IMG/VR virus record: IMGVR_UViG_3300020438_000327
Location: 1 to 21,486 of that record
DNA: 21,486 nucleotides
Origin: a virus
Reading direction: 5' to 3' (one strand)
Shown: piece by piece, positions 6,801 to 12,550 of the stretch
Layout: the number at the start of each line of letters is the position of its first letter
Numbering within the stretch: position 1 is the stretch's first letter
Made by a program: the position numbers and the translations under genes
The notes under the pieces: generated by a model
What the model was told of the DNA's origin: nothing
Database searches by the model: none
The model's input: only the letters and a program-made list of their open reading frames with translations

Positions 6801-9707
6801 TTGCTCTTCAGTTGGATTAAAGGTAAGAGACTCAGCAACACCAGAGAATTTCCTGAGTGTACCTTCACCAATAACACCAATAGCAGCAGCATATGGAGAA
6901 GTACCACCAACTGCAAATAGACCAGTACCTTGAATAGAAACAGTGAGTGTCTCAGAGGAACCATTGAACGAGAAGAGATCACCAGAACCAATATGTAATA
7001 GTGAGAAGTTAGTCTTAGCAGCATTATCAAGTCTAAGTCCACCACGACTTGTCCAACTAGGCTGGAATGCACATATAGCATCACCAGTAATATCAATCTC
7101 ACCGTAAATACAGGCAGGTTGACCCATTGCCACTGTATCCAGAATATGACCATGATCAAGTAATTGATCTTCAGTCTCAAGAAGAATATTGTAATCAATA
7201 AACTCTGTTGGAATTGTGGTGGTAGAAGGAACATTATAAGTTCCATCAAGTGTTACAACCTCACCTTGTCCAATTCTAACAATTCCTGTTGGTGCAGTAG
7301 CATCAGAAATTGTCTGAGTAGTAAGGTCTGTAATGGATATATTTGTGGAATCAACCAACAATCCATAATCAAGATCTTGGAACTCAACAATAGAACTACA
7401 GTTATACCAGTAGGTTCTTGCTTCCTCAAGTTTGTTCCATGCAAGAATAGTACCAGAACCTTCATAATCATATGAAGTTCTTTCTGCTCTAAGAGTAGCA
7501 AGGTTCTTAATTCTTCCAGAACCATACCATGTACCATGAGTGAAGCTAAGACTTGAGTATCCTCCAGTAAAGGAGAATAGCATTTGCTTCTCTTCTGGAT
7601 TGACAGTAATAGATTCTGCACCACCAGAGAATGTAGAGAACGTACCTTCACCATGATGTTCAACTTGGAAACTGTATGATCCATCGCCATACATTCCATT
7701 AACATGCCCATCACCAGGAGCAAGAAGACTGAAGTTAGTCTTAGAAGCACCTTGAGGTTTGAATAGACCTCCACCAAAGACACTAGCAAATAGTGGTAGT
7801 ATTGCTTCACCACTAATTTTAAATAATATACCCTCACTAACTTCATTGAATACTCTTGGAGTTTTAGCAACACCAGTAATATCAGCAACTGTACCGAATG
7901 GAATACCATGAGCATGGGTTCCAAGTATCAAACCATAATCATTAACTGGACTATGAATATCAGAAACTAATCCATTATCAATGAATGATGTTGGTGATGC
8001 TATATGGTTAGGAACAGTATATGTTGCTCCAAGACTTACTACCTCATTAAGACCAACTCTAATAACTCCAGTTGGTGCAGTCTCATCTGAAGTAACTGTA
8101 GTTGTTGTGAGAGTTGTAACTGGTGTTTGTGTTGGATCAAGTAGTAATCCATAATCATAATCTACCGATGGTACGAATGCACTTTCGTTGTAGACTTCAG
8201 TGTGTTTCTCATCTGAAGATTCAATAAGTTCTGGTTTTCTGGAGAATATATTAATCTCACCAGATCCAATATAAGAATTGGTTCCTCTTTCTTCTCCACC
8301 AGAGACATTAAAGAGACGACCATCACCATAGTAAGTACCAAAGGTAAATCTAAGATCCTTATATTCTCCAGTAAAGGAGAATAACATTTGTGTTTCTTCA
8401 GGATTAAATGATATAGAATCGGCAACACCAGAGAATGTAGAGAATCTACCCTCTCCAACAACACCAAGTGCAGCAGCGATATCACTATCACTATGGAACG
8501 CAAATAATCCGTCACCTGGTTGTAGTAGACTGAAGTTAGTTTTGGATGCTCCAAAGAATTTAAATCCACCACTACCACGTACACCAACATCAAGTGGTAC
8601 TCCTGCAACACCACTAAGCTTACTGATATAACCACGACTTGTCCAACTAGGTAGGAATTTGTCAGCACATCCAAAGTCAGGATCAACCTTAATTCCACCA
8701 AACGGAATGAGATCACTAGGTGTGAGAATGAGACCCCAATCCTGCTGTAAAGATGCAGGCTCAGTAATAGTACCCCAATCAGTGCTACTGGTGTGGGCAT
8801 TGTTATTTTGTGCTACCTGATATGACGATGGAACTCTCGCTGTTCCATCTACTCTGACAATACATCCAGTTGATAAACCAGATACATCTCCAGTTACATT
8901 TTCTTCTAAGGTACATCCACCTAGGACACCATAATCACGCTCTGTAAAGTAATCAACAGCAGAACTATTATAATTCTCAGTATGTTTCTCATCTGAAAGT
9001 TCAATGAGTTTTGGTTTTCTGGAGACTATCTTAATCTCGCCAGAACCATTCCATGCAAATACTTTATCTTCTTCTACATTAGAGAAGTTATTGAACGTTC
9101 CAGAACCATAATAATGCTCTGTGTTTTTCTCACCAACTTCACCAGTGAAAGAGAAGAGCATCTGCTTCTCATCTGGATTGACTGTAAGTGAGTATGATGT
9201 ACCAGTGAATTTTCTAAAGCTTCCACTACCAGTAATAGCAGCAGCAATTCCAATAATAGAGTTTCCTTGTAGCGGAAGGATTCCCCTGCCGTCAATGGCA
9301 GGAGAATAATCAACATCCGCAGTACCACTAAGTCGGACCTTACCATCAGTGATAATACCGTATACAGCAGGAGATGTCTGTCTACCGAATGATATAAGAT
9401 TTCCTTGACCAACCCATGCACTAGTTGCTTTCCACGAAGCTTCATTAAGTGTCTTACTGAATCCAAAGGATTCTAGATCTGTGACATGAATGATACGTCC
9501 ATATTCAACCTGTGTTGCATTAAGGTCTGCAACTAGACCATTATTACTTACTGTTGTAGCGTTAGCAGTTATTGATCCAAAGTCAACTTCGGTATACAGA
9601 TCAATAATTGCTGGATGATAACTATATGAAAAGCTGCCCAATCCACCACTCGCACTGCGAATGATTGGTGGAAATATTCCTTGTGTATCATAGGAATAAA
9701 CGGACAT
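3891..9707 (-). CDS. Giant repeat-rich virion structural protein, 1938 aa
   Basis: Uninterrupted 1938-codon frame starting MSVYSYDTQG. It contains about 13 copies of a unit of the form G-G-T-F-x-K-F-x-G-A-A-E-S-x-T-F-N-P-x-E-K-Q-M-L-F-S-F-x-G-E-G. Copies are spread out in the N-terminal half and dense from about residue 1150 to 1880. A second, longer period of roughly 265 residues occupies the N-terminal ~1150 residues. Each long unit opens with a DYGLL element (near residues 250, 515, 780 and 1048), carries KTNFSLL in most copies, and ends with RKPEL-x-E-x-SDEKHTEVY. The composition is Gly/Ser/Thr and beta-rich, with no signal peptide, membrane helix or enzyme motif. Giant repeat proteins of this kind occur among cyanophage structural genes. 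A fibre or whisker-like appendage is inferred. The start has no clear Shine-Dalgarno and lies 17 bases downstream of a terminator. Confidence 0.92.
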   Translation of the reverse strand: MSVYSYDTQGIFPPIIRSASGGLGSFSYSYHPAIIDLYTEVDFGSITANATTVSNNGLVADLNATQVEYGRIIHVTDLESFGFSKTLNEASWKATSAWVGQGNLISFGRQTSPAVYGIITDGKVRLSGTADVDYSPAIDGRGILPLQGNSIIGIAAAITGSGSFRKFTGTSYSLTVNPDEKQMLFSFTGEVGEKNTEHYYGSGTFNNFSNVEEDKVFAWNGSGEIKIVSRKPKLIELSDEKHTENYNSSAVDYFTERDYGVLGGCTLEENVTGDVSGLSTGCIVRVDGTARVPSSYQVAQNNNAHTSSTDWGTITEPASLQQDWGLILTPSDLIPFGGIKVDPDFGCADKFLPSWTSRGYISKLSGVAGVPLDVGVRGSGGFKFFGASKTNFSLLQPGDGLFAFHSDSDIAAALGVVGEGRFSTFSGVADSISFNPEETQMLFSFTGEYKDLRFTFGTYYGDGRLFNVSGGEERGTNSYIGSGEINIFSRKPELIESSDEKHTEVYNESAFVPSVDYDYGLLLDPTQTPVTTLTTTTVTSDETAPTGVIRVGLNEVVSLGATYTVPNHIASPTSFIDNGLVSDIHSPVNDYGLILGTHAHGIPFGTVADITGVAKTPRVFNEVSEGILFKISGEAILPLFASVFGGGLFKPQGASKTNFSLLAPGDGHVNGMYGDGSYSFQVEHHGEGTFSTFSGGAESITVNPEEKQMLFSFTGGYSSLSFTHGTWYGSGRIKNLATLRAERTSYDYEGSGTILAWNKLEEARTYWYNCSSIVEFQDLDYGLLVDSTNISITDLTTQTISDATAPTGIVRIGQGEVVTLDGTYNVPSTTTIPTEFIDYNILLETEDQLLDHGHILDTVAMGQPACIYGEIDITGDAICAFQPSWTSRGGLRLDNAAKTNFSLLHIGSGDLFSFNGSSETLTVSIQGTGLFAVGGTSPYAAAIGVIGEGTLRKFSGVAESLTFNPTEEQMLFSFLGTAEPYNLTFSEFSSGSIKSLSGGYITETEAYYGSGTIKLRSRKPELTELSDEKHTEVYDLGVCIDPEELDYGLLVDRAAVACVDVSGDVTSNTVASTGCTSVSGVLSIADGVTYTIPSQLSTVTDSWDNGTVEDTEDGLWDRGWILDDTGKDCPFGELGVIRGDAITAEIQVYTYVTTGESEHKVYGINISGDADIVVPPQWDSPAEPPVKVYGAGKPNFSLRTFGKGNLWSMGGGAESVGVSPEEQTVLFKFVPGPFDRWTTYDWQPSWVSKGGFTIRTEEAKTHWVPHVIGSGTFNKFSGAAESVTFNPEEKQMLFSFLGEGAEKATFREEGDGKLFTLRRGPLSDWDTYDWQPCWNVFGTIPVTGEGKTHYVPSVVGTGTFRKFAGAAESLTFNPLEKQMLFSFIGTREAEKTSVAETSSGVIRLTGESSTRSTKSEVFFGNIPVTGIADTDRTRVFVGTGTLKKISGAAESVTFNPDEKQMLFSFTGEGTENRSVSTIASGSLFGFSGASIAVRSTYETQGLYKVSGEVHIVFSLTHFGSGTFRKFAGAAESLTVNPDERQMLFSFLGEGSESASVSEIKQVEVDITGKADPVLTTQAFHGSGTIPVTGEANIHYVPHVIGSGTFRKFAGAAESLTVNPEEKQMLFSFLGEGSDRTTVKEISEGGTLTFSGTSGDPLLTFAEQPFVQTKISGEGYINVVLSHIGTGSLFGFGGAAECTAIVPEPSTILFQTSGESDLRVTRSYIGSGFFKKLSGAAESLTFNPDERQMLFSFTGEGADSRTAREIGTGTLSTTGEAGVLVRFAHDGEGTIPLSGNAHTTRARDFVGFGNIPVLTGAAESISFNPDEKDLLFSFYGTRVSEKSTFREISQGGILTVGSTSGDPLLTFAEQPTVEIDITGDSYDIRTRAYQGSGRISNVNNLDEAFALAPYIGSGSATITGRALIQVQLFQPPHVQVWII
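4849..4909 (-). repeat. 61-bp perfect direct repeat, copy A
   Basis: Identical base for base to 5095-5155 and 246 bases (82 codons) away in the same frame. It encodes the LTVNP/KFAGAAES part of two adjacent repeat units. Perfect identity beyond what the protein requires points to recent duplication or conversion. Confidence 0.9.
5095..5155 (-). repeat. 61-bp perfect direct repeat, copy B
   Basis: Partner of the copy at 4849-4909. Recombination between the two would delete or add exactly 82 codons without breaking the frame. Confidence 0.9.
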
Positions 9708-9723
9708 ACACTAAACAAGCAAT

Positions 9724-9750
9724 AAAAAAGGGGTCGCAAATGCAACCCCC
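9724..9750 (-). terminator. Strong rho-independent terminator
   Basis: Read on the minus strand: an 8-bp stem GGGGTTGC/GCGACCCC (one G-U wobble) with a four-base ATTT loop, followed directly by six T. It lies about 40 bases after the stop of the 464-residue gene and ends only 17 bases before the ATG of the giant repeat gene. The next gene therefore has no room for its own promoter after the terminator. Confidence 0.9.
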
Positions 9751-9765
9751 ACAAAGTAAAAAATA

Positions 9766-9798
9766 TAGACTGGGTGTACTCTATGTATAATCAGTCTA
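9766..9798 (-). terminator. Weak hairpin plus T-run upstream of the main terminator
   Basis: Perfect 7-bp inverted repeat TAGACTG/CAGTCTA with a 19-base loop. It overlaps the stop codon of the 464-residue gene and is followed on the minus strand by TATTTTTTA. The long loop and AT-rich stem make it a poor terminator alone. It may be an RNA-stabilising hairpin or a tandem helper to the strong terminator just downstream. Confidence 0.4.
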
Positions 9799-11185
9799 GG
9801 CTGACGTTTAGAGTAACCTTGATTTGGTCACCGTTGTTCTGAATGGCATAAGGACCATTTGTGAATCTTTCTGCGAAGAAGATACTATCATAAAGAGTTA
9901 CATCTCCAGTTCCCTGTAAAGCAGGTGTAGTGGTAAATGTATTAGCATCAGCAACAGTATTTACTGTGTAATGAGCAGCAGTGATTGTACTTGTAGTACC
10001 CTGTGCAACGTAAATAACATCTCCAACATTAAGAGCATGTGATGTAGCAGTAACTTTAGAGAAGTCAAACTTAACTTGGTCGTTACCATTAGATACCTGA
10101 ATGTTATCCACAAGTACCTCACTTAGATAAACACGAGGTCCAATCTCACCAGTAACTGTTTCGTAGTCAATACCAGTAATTGTTGTATTGGCAGCAATAC
10201 CATTTGGAGTTGCTGTCTGAGAAACTGCCATTCCTGGAGTTAGATCTTCTGCAACATTAACTTTAAATGTTCCAGTACCTGAAGCAGCACCTGTAAGTGC
10301 TTTACTTAAATAGATTGATGTACCAGAAACACCAACTACAACTGTACCAGCAGCAATACCTGTACCAGATACACGCTGACCAGCAGCAATATTAGTAGCA
10401 GAGTCAACTGCAATTTCAAATGTACCAGATGTACCAGCAGTGATTGTTGGTGTTACATTAACATCAAGAAGGTTGATATACTCGTAACCAATAACACCCT
10501 TAGTACCTGTCTTAGCAATCTGAGTATCAGCAGTAGATGCAGCTGCATCAACTACACCCTTGATTGATTCAGGCATGTTGTTGGCACGTGCTAGGAAGTA
10601 ACCATACACACTACCAGCAGCAGAAAGGAATGTAAAAACTTGCTCAGGATAGGAAGCGGTAGAACGTCCTCTACCAAATGAAACTGCTGTAGTAGAAAGA
10701 GCAGCAGTCAATTGCTGACTAAGTTCAAGATCTGTTCCTTGAATGTCAACAACATATGTGTTGGTAGGAATACCAGCACCTTCAGCATAGTCACCTTTCT
10801 TAATATCTGCTGCTGAATCAACTGCTATTGCATATGTACCAGATGTACCAGTAGCATTTGTTGTAGCAACAGCATTAACAGTTGTAGCAATAGTCCAACG
10901 ATTACCATTCAATAGGATACCATATCCTTGAGTAAAATCTTGATTTTCCTCAGTTCTGTTGTTTGCTACTTCTGGATATCCAGTTGTAGGTGCAGAACCA
11001 TATCCGCTACTATTACTTGCGTTGTATGGTTCAAAATAATTTGCAGTAGACGGAACATCAGATTCCGCAGGTGTTGTATTACTTGTATACAACTTCAATA
11101 CCAAGTTTCTTGGTATTTCATGAGTTGAATTTAATAACGTGCGGAGTGAATCAATCTCACCCTGGTCGGTAACTAGCAGTGCCAT
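9791..11185 (-). CDS. Cyanophage virion structural protein with inserted beta modules, 464 aa
   Basis: The core looks like a short structural fold: an N-terminal part (MALLVTDQGE... NLVLKLYTSNTTPAESD), a middle AGSVYGYFLAR strand and a C-terminal FFAERFTNGPYAIQNNGDQI end. It is split by extra segments. Residues ~112-165 and ~250-300 are copies of one module (GTSG-T-Y/F-x-IAVDSA-x2-I...G-x-GI...VV-x-I/V-x-GT), and a more diverged third copy runs over ~303-360. Residues ~372-432 hold a different module (ATSHALNVGDVIYV... HYTVNTVADANTF). Proteins with this core occur in T4-like cyanophages and other marine phages, where they are virion components of undefined location. The gene has the clearest expression signals here: TATAAATA 38 bases upstream and a GAGGAG ribosome site. 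A strong terminator follows. Confidence 0.88.
   Translation of the reverse strand: MALLVTDQGEIDSLRTLLNSTHEIPRNLVLKLYTSNTTPAESDVPSTANYFEPYNASNSSGYGSAPTTGYPEVANNRTEENQDFTQGYGILLNGNRWTIATTVNAVATTNATGTSGTYAIAVDSAADIKKGDYAEGAGIPTNTYVVDIQGTDLELSQQLTAALSTTAVSFGRGRSTASYPEQVFTFLSAAGSVYGYFLARANNMPESIKGVVDAAASTADTQIAKTGTKGVIGYEYINLLDVNVTPTITAGTSGTFEIAVDSATNIAAGQRVSGTGIAAGTVVVGVSGTSIYLSKALTGAASGTGTFKVNVAEDLTPGMAVSQTATPNGIAANTTITGIDYETVTGEIGPRVYLSEVLVDNIQVSNGNDQVKFDFSKVTATSHALNVGDVIYVAQGTTSTITAAHYTVNTVADANTFTTTPALQGTGDVTLYDSIFFAERFTNGPYAIQNNGDQIKVTLNVSLD
10286..10852 (-). repeat. Internal beta-module repeats (GTSGT-x-IAVDSA)
   Basis: Two copies of the same module within one gene, at about 10691-10852 and 10286-10438. 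They are similar at DNA level too: both contain gtaccagatgtaccag next to a gaatcaactgc/gagtcaactgc segment on the plus strand. This indicates duplication of a coding cassette inside the gene. Confidence 0.75.
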
Positions 11186-11194
11186 TTAAGTTTA

Positions 11195-11200
11195 CTCCTC
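11195..11200 (-). promoter_or_regulatory. Strong ribosome binding site GAGGAG
   Basis: GAGGAG on the minus strand, nine bases before the ATG at 11185. It is one of the two strongest Shine-Dalgarno matches in the window, the other being GGAGGA before the gene at 3395. It fits a highly translated structural gene. Confidence 0.8.
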
Positions 11201-11222
11201 GTGTTTTCTTCCTATATGAACT

Positions 11223-11230
11223 TATTTATA
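11223..11230 (-). promoter_or_regulatory. T4-type late promoter (TATAAATA)
   Basis: Exact late octamer on the minus strand, in the 50-base gap before the 464-residue gene, 38 bases ahead of its ATG. Together with the terminator at 9724-9750 it could define a one-gene late transcript. Confidence 0.75.
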
Positions 11231-11235
11231 ATGAA

Positions 11236-11961
11236 TTAGAGTGCGAGTTTCAATGATACTACGCATCTTTGTATATTTAGTGCATACACAATTTCAAACT
11301 GTAGAATGTCTCCAGAATTTAAAGTGGGACTCCAAGATGAAATTGTTGTATTTCTATTTATTCTTCCTTCTGCTCCTGTGGTTATATCACCTAACTGAGG
11401 TCTTTCATTACCACAGATAGAAGAGAAGTTAGGGAAATTAGCATAATCTGATTTTCCAATATCAAATTGTACTTGACCTTCTTGGTCAGCTATTAATGTC
11501 CAACTAATAATTTTACCAGTAACATCTAATGTCATATCTCCTTTAATTCCAGAAGACATAGGTGCTGAACCAGCATCAACAACAAAGTTAATTGTTCTTG
11601 TAAGGTCAGCAGTAGTAGCAAGTCCTACTACATATACTTCATCTGGTGATGTAGGAGCACTAGTAAATATTAAATTGGTTCCACTAGTAGTGTAATCAAT
11701 ACCAGGAACTTGAACTAATCCATTAATACAAACAATTAATTGTTGATCATTAATAGGAGTATATGGATCACCTGTTGGATCAATTAATGGAAACCCTAAG
11801 TTAGTACCATTAAATATCCAACTAGAAGTATTAAGTATCTCATTGCCGTACTGAAGATACTTACTAGGTATCTCATAGTTAACACCAACATTATACTTCT
11901 TCTGAGGTTCAGAAAGAACCTGATAATTAGAAGATTTTACTGATACGTTATACTTTGGCAT
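11236..11961 (-). CDS. Conserved cyanophage structural protein, 241 aa
   Basis: Starts MPKYNVSVKSSNYQV. Residues ~60-116 form a small beta domain with QQLIVCINGLVQVPGIDYTT and FTSAP...DEVYVVGL. This is the pattern of phage fibre segments that describe a position-dependent surface loop. Residues ~121-241 form a second domain opening TRTINFVVDAGSAPM, with KSDYANFPNFSSICG and ending in a NSGDILQFEI...VVSLKLAL strand pair. Proteins with this two-part layout are common in T4-like cyanophage structural clusters, but I know of no defined function. The ATG overlaps the stop of the upstream BppU-like gene by one base, with GGAG eight bases ahead, so the two are probably translationally coupled and may work together at the baseplate or fibre base. 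Confidence 0.85.
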   Translation of the reverse strand: MPKYNVSVKSSNYQVLSEPQKKYNVGVNYEIPSKYLQYGNEILNTSSWIFNGTNLGFPLIDPTGDPYTPINDQQLIVCINGLVQVPGIDYTTSGTNLIFTSAPTSPDEVYVVGLATTADLTRTINFVVDAGSAPMSSGIKGDMTLDVTGKIISWTLIADQEGQVQFDIGKSDYANFPNFSSICGNERPQLGDITTGAEGRINRNTTISSWSPTLNSGDILQFEIVYALNIQRCVVSLKLAL

Positions 11962-12296
11962 CAGGTTACTCCAGGAGTTACTTCAAGTATACCTTCTATA
12001 ACTCTTGTCTTGATACTTTGTGGAGATGTTAAAACAATATCATATACATATCGTCTTGCATCTAAAGCAGAAGTTCCAGTATTATTAAGACTAATTTTTA
12101 ATATACCATTATAACGATCAACAAAATCCACAACAAAATTAGTGGAAGTAGAAGTATAATAACTCTTCTTCAACTTTGCTTCTGCTGTATAACCAGTAAG
12201 ATTAAGTGGTGTTGTGTTATCTTCATTCTGGATATTAAAGGTGGCATCAAAATCCGTTCCTTTTTCCAATAATAGATTTAAGGGGATTGCTGCCAT
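11961..12296 (-). CDS. BppU N-terminal-like beta-sandwich protein, 111 aa
   Basis: A single small domain. LNLLLEKGTDFDATF starts it, LNLTGYTAEAKLKKSY follows, and it closes with RRYVYDIVLTSP...KTRVIEGILEVTP. This pattern matches the compact beta-sandwich seen at the N-terminus of lactococcal baseplate protein BppU and in many stand-alone phage proteins. In those cases it docks receptor-binding parts to the baseplate. Docking is inferred here from the family resemblance and from the position between fibre genes and other structural genes. AATAAATA lies 21 bases upstream, and a weak AGGT precedes the start. The stop overlaps the next ATG by one base. Confidence 0.82.
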   Translation of the reverse strand: MAAIPLNLLLEKGTDFDATFNIQNEDNTTPLNLTGYTAEAKLKKSYYTSTSTNFVVDFVDRYNGILKISLNNTGTSALDARRYVYDIVLTSPQSIKTRVIEGILEVTPGVT

Positions 12297-12316
12297 TTAC
12301 TTACCTAAACTAATCT

Positions 12317-12324
12317 TATTTATT
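12317..12324 (-). promoter_or_regulatory. Late-promoter-like octamer AATAAATA
   Basis: Matches nATAAATA on the minus strand, 21 bases upstream of the ATG at 12296. It overlaps the stop codon of the preceding 66-residue gene. The spacing agrees with the other promoter-start pairs in this window. Confidence 0.5.
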
Positions 12325-12520
12325 CAGCTGGAGGTGCTGGAGGTTCTTTAGGTGGTGTTTCTTCTTTAGGAACTTCTAGAAGATCTAAAGTTTCAAGTCC
12401 ACCTTGTAATTTAAATTTATACTCATTTAATGAATTTAGAGTATTTTGTGCTGCTGTGATTTTTTTATCAGCATCAGCAATTTGTGATTCAAACTCAATG
12501 CGTAATTTTGAAGGATCCAT
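12320..12520 (-). CDS. Small coiled-coil protein with proline-rich tail, 66 aa
   Basis: Starts MDPSKLRIEFESQI. A TTG three codons upstream is in frame, but the ATG at 12520 is the more natural start and sits 22 bases from a late-promoter octamer. Residues ~5-45 have heptad-like hydrophobic spacing and look like one long coiled helix. Residues ~53-66 are an acidic proline run (EETPPKEPPAPPAE). No Shine-Dalgarno is evident. Small helical proteins of this type sit between fibre genes in T4-like cyanophages. A role as oligomerising adaptor or assembly factor is plausible but not shown by the sequence. Confidence 0.72.
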   Translation of the reverse strand: MDPSKLRIEFESQIADADKKITAAQNTLNSLNEYKFKLQGGLETLDLLEVPKEETPPKEPPAPPAE

Positions 12521-12541
12521 AATTATCAATAACCATAGTAT

Positions 12542-12549
12542 TATTTATG
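12542..12549 (-). promoter_or_regulatory. Late-promoter-like octamer CATAAATA
   Basis: Fits the nATAAATA late consensus on the minus strand, in the gap after the 701-residue fibre gene and 22 bases upstream of the ATG at 12520. Confidence 0.55.
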
Positions 12550-12550
12550 C

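Larger units (their letters stand above)
4180..9235 (-). repeat. 13 diverged coding repeats (GAAES...EKQMLFSF unit)
   Basis: Repeated DNA behind the giant protein. On the plus strand each copy is recognisable by wording such as gagaagagcatttgcttctc followed by a tctggattgaaggtaa-like segment. Copies are near 9170, 8390, 7590, 6800, 6050, 5850, 5580, 5330, 5100, 4860, 4600, 4470 and 4230. The copies near 6050 and 4600 are degenerate (TVLFKF, TILFQT), and the last has DLLFSF. Similarity is highest among the copies between 4.4 and 5.9 kb, suggesting recent amplification or gene conversion there. Confidence 0.85.

Noticed and set aside
11355-11362. AATAAATA octamer inside the 241-residue gene
   Set aside because: It is 170 bases from the next start, and a perfect octamer with better spacing exists at 11223.
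12521-12529. Upstream TTG start for the 66-residue protein
   Set aside because: Rare start with no ribosome site. The ATG three codons later is preferred and fits the promoter spacing.
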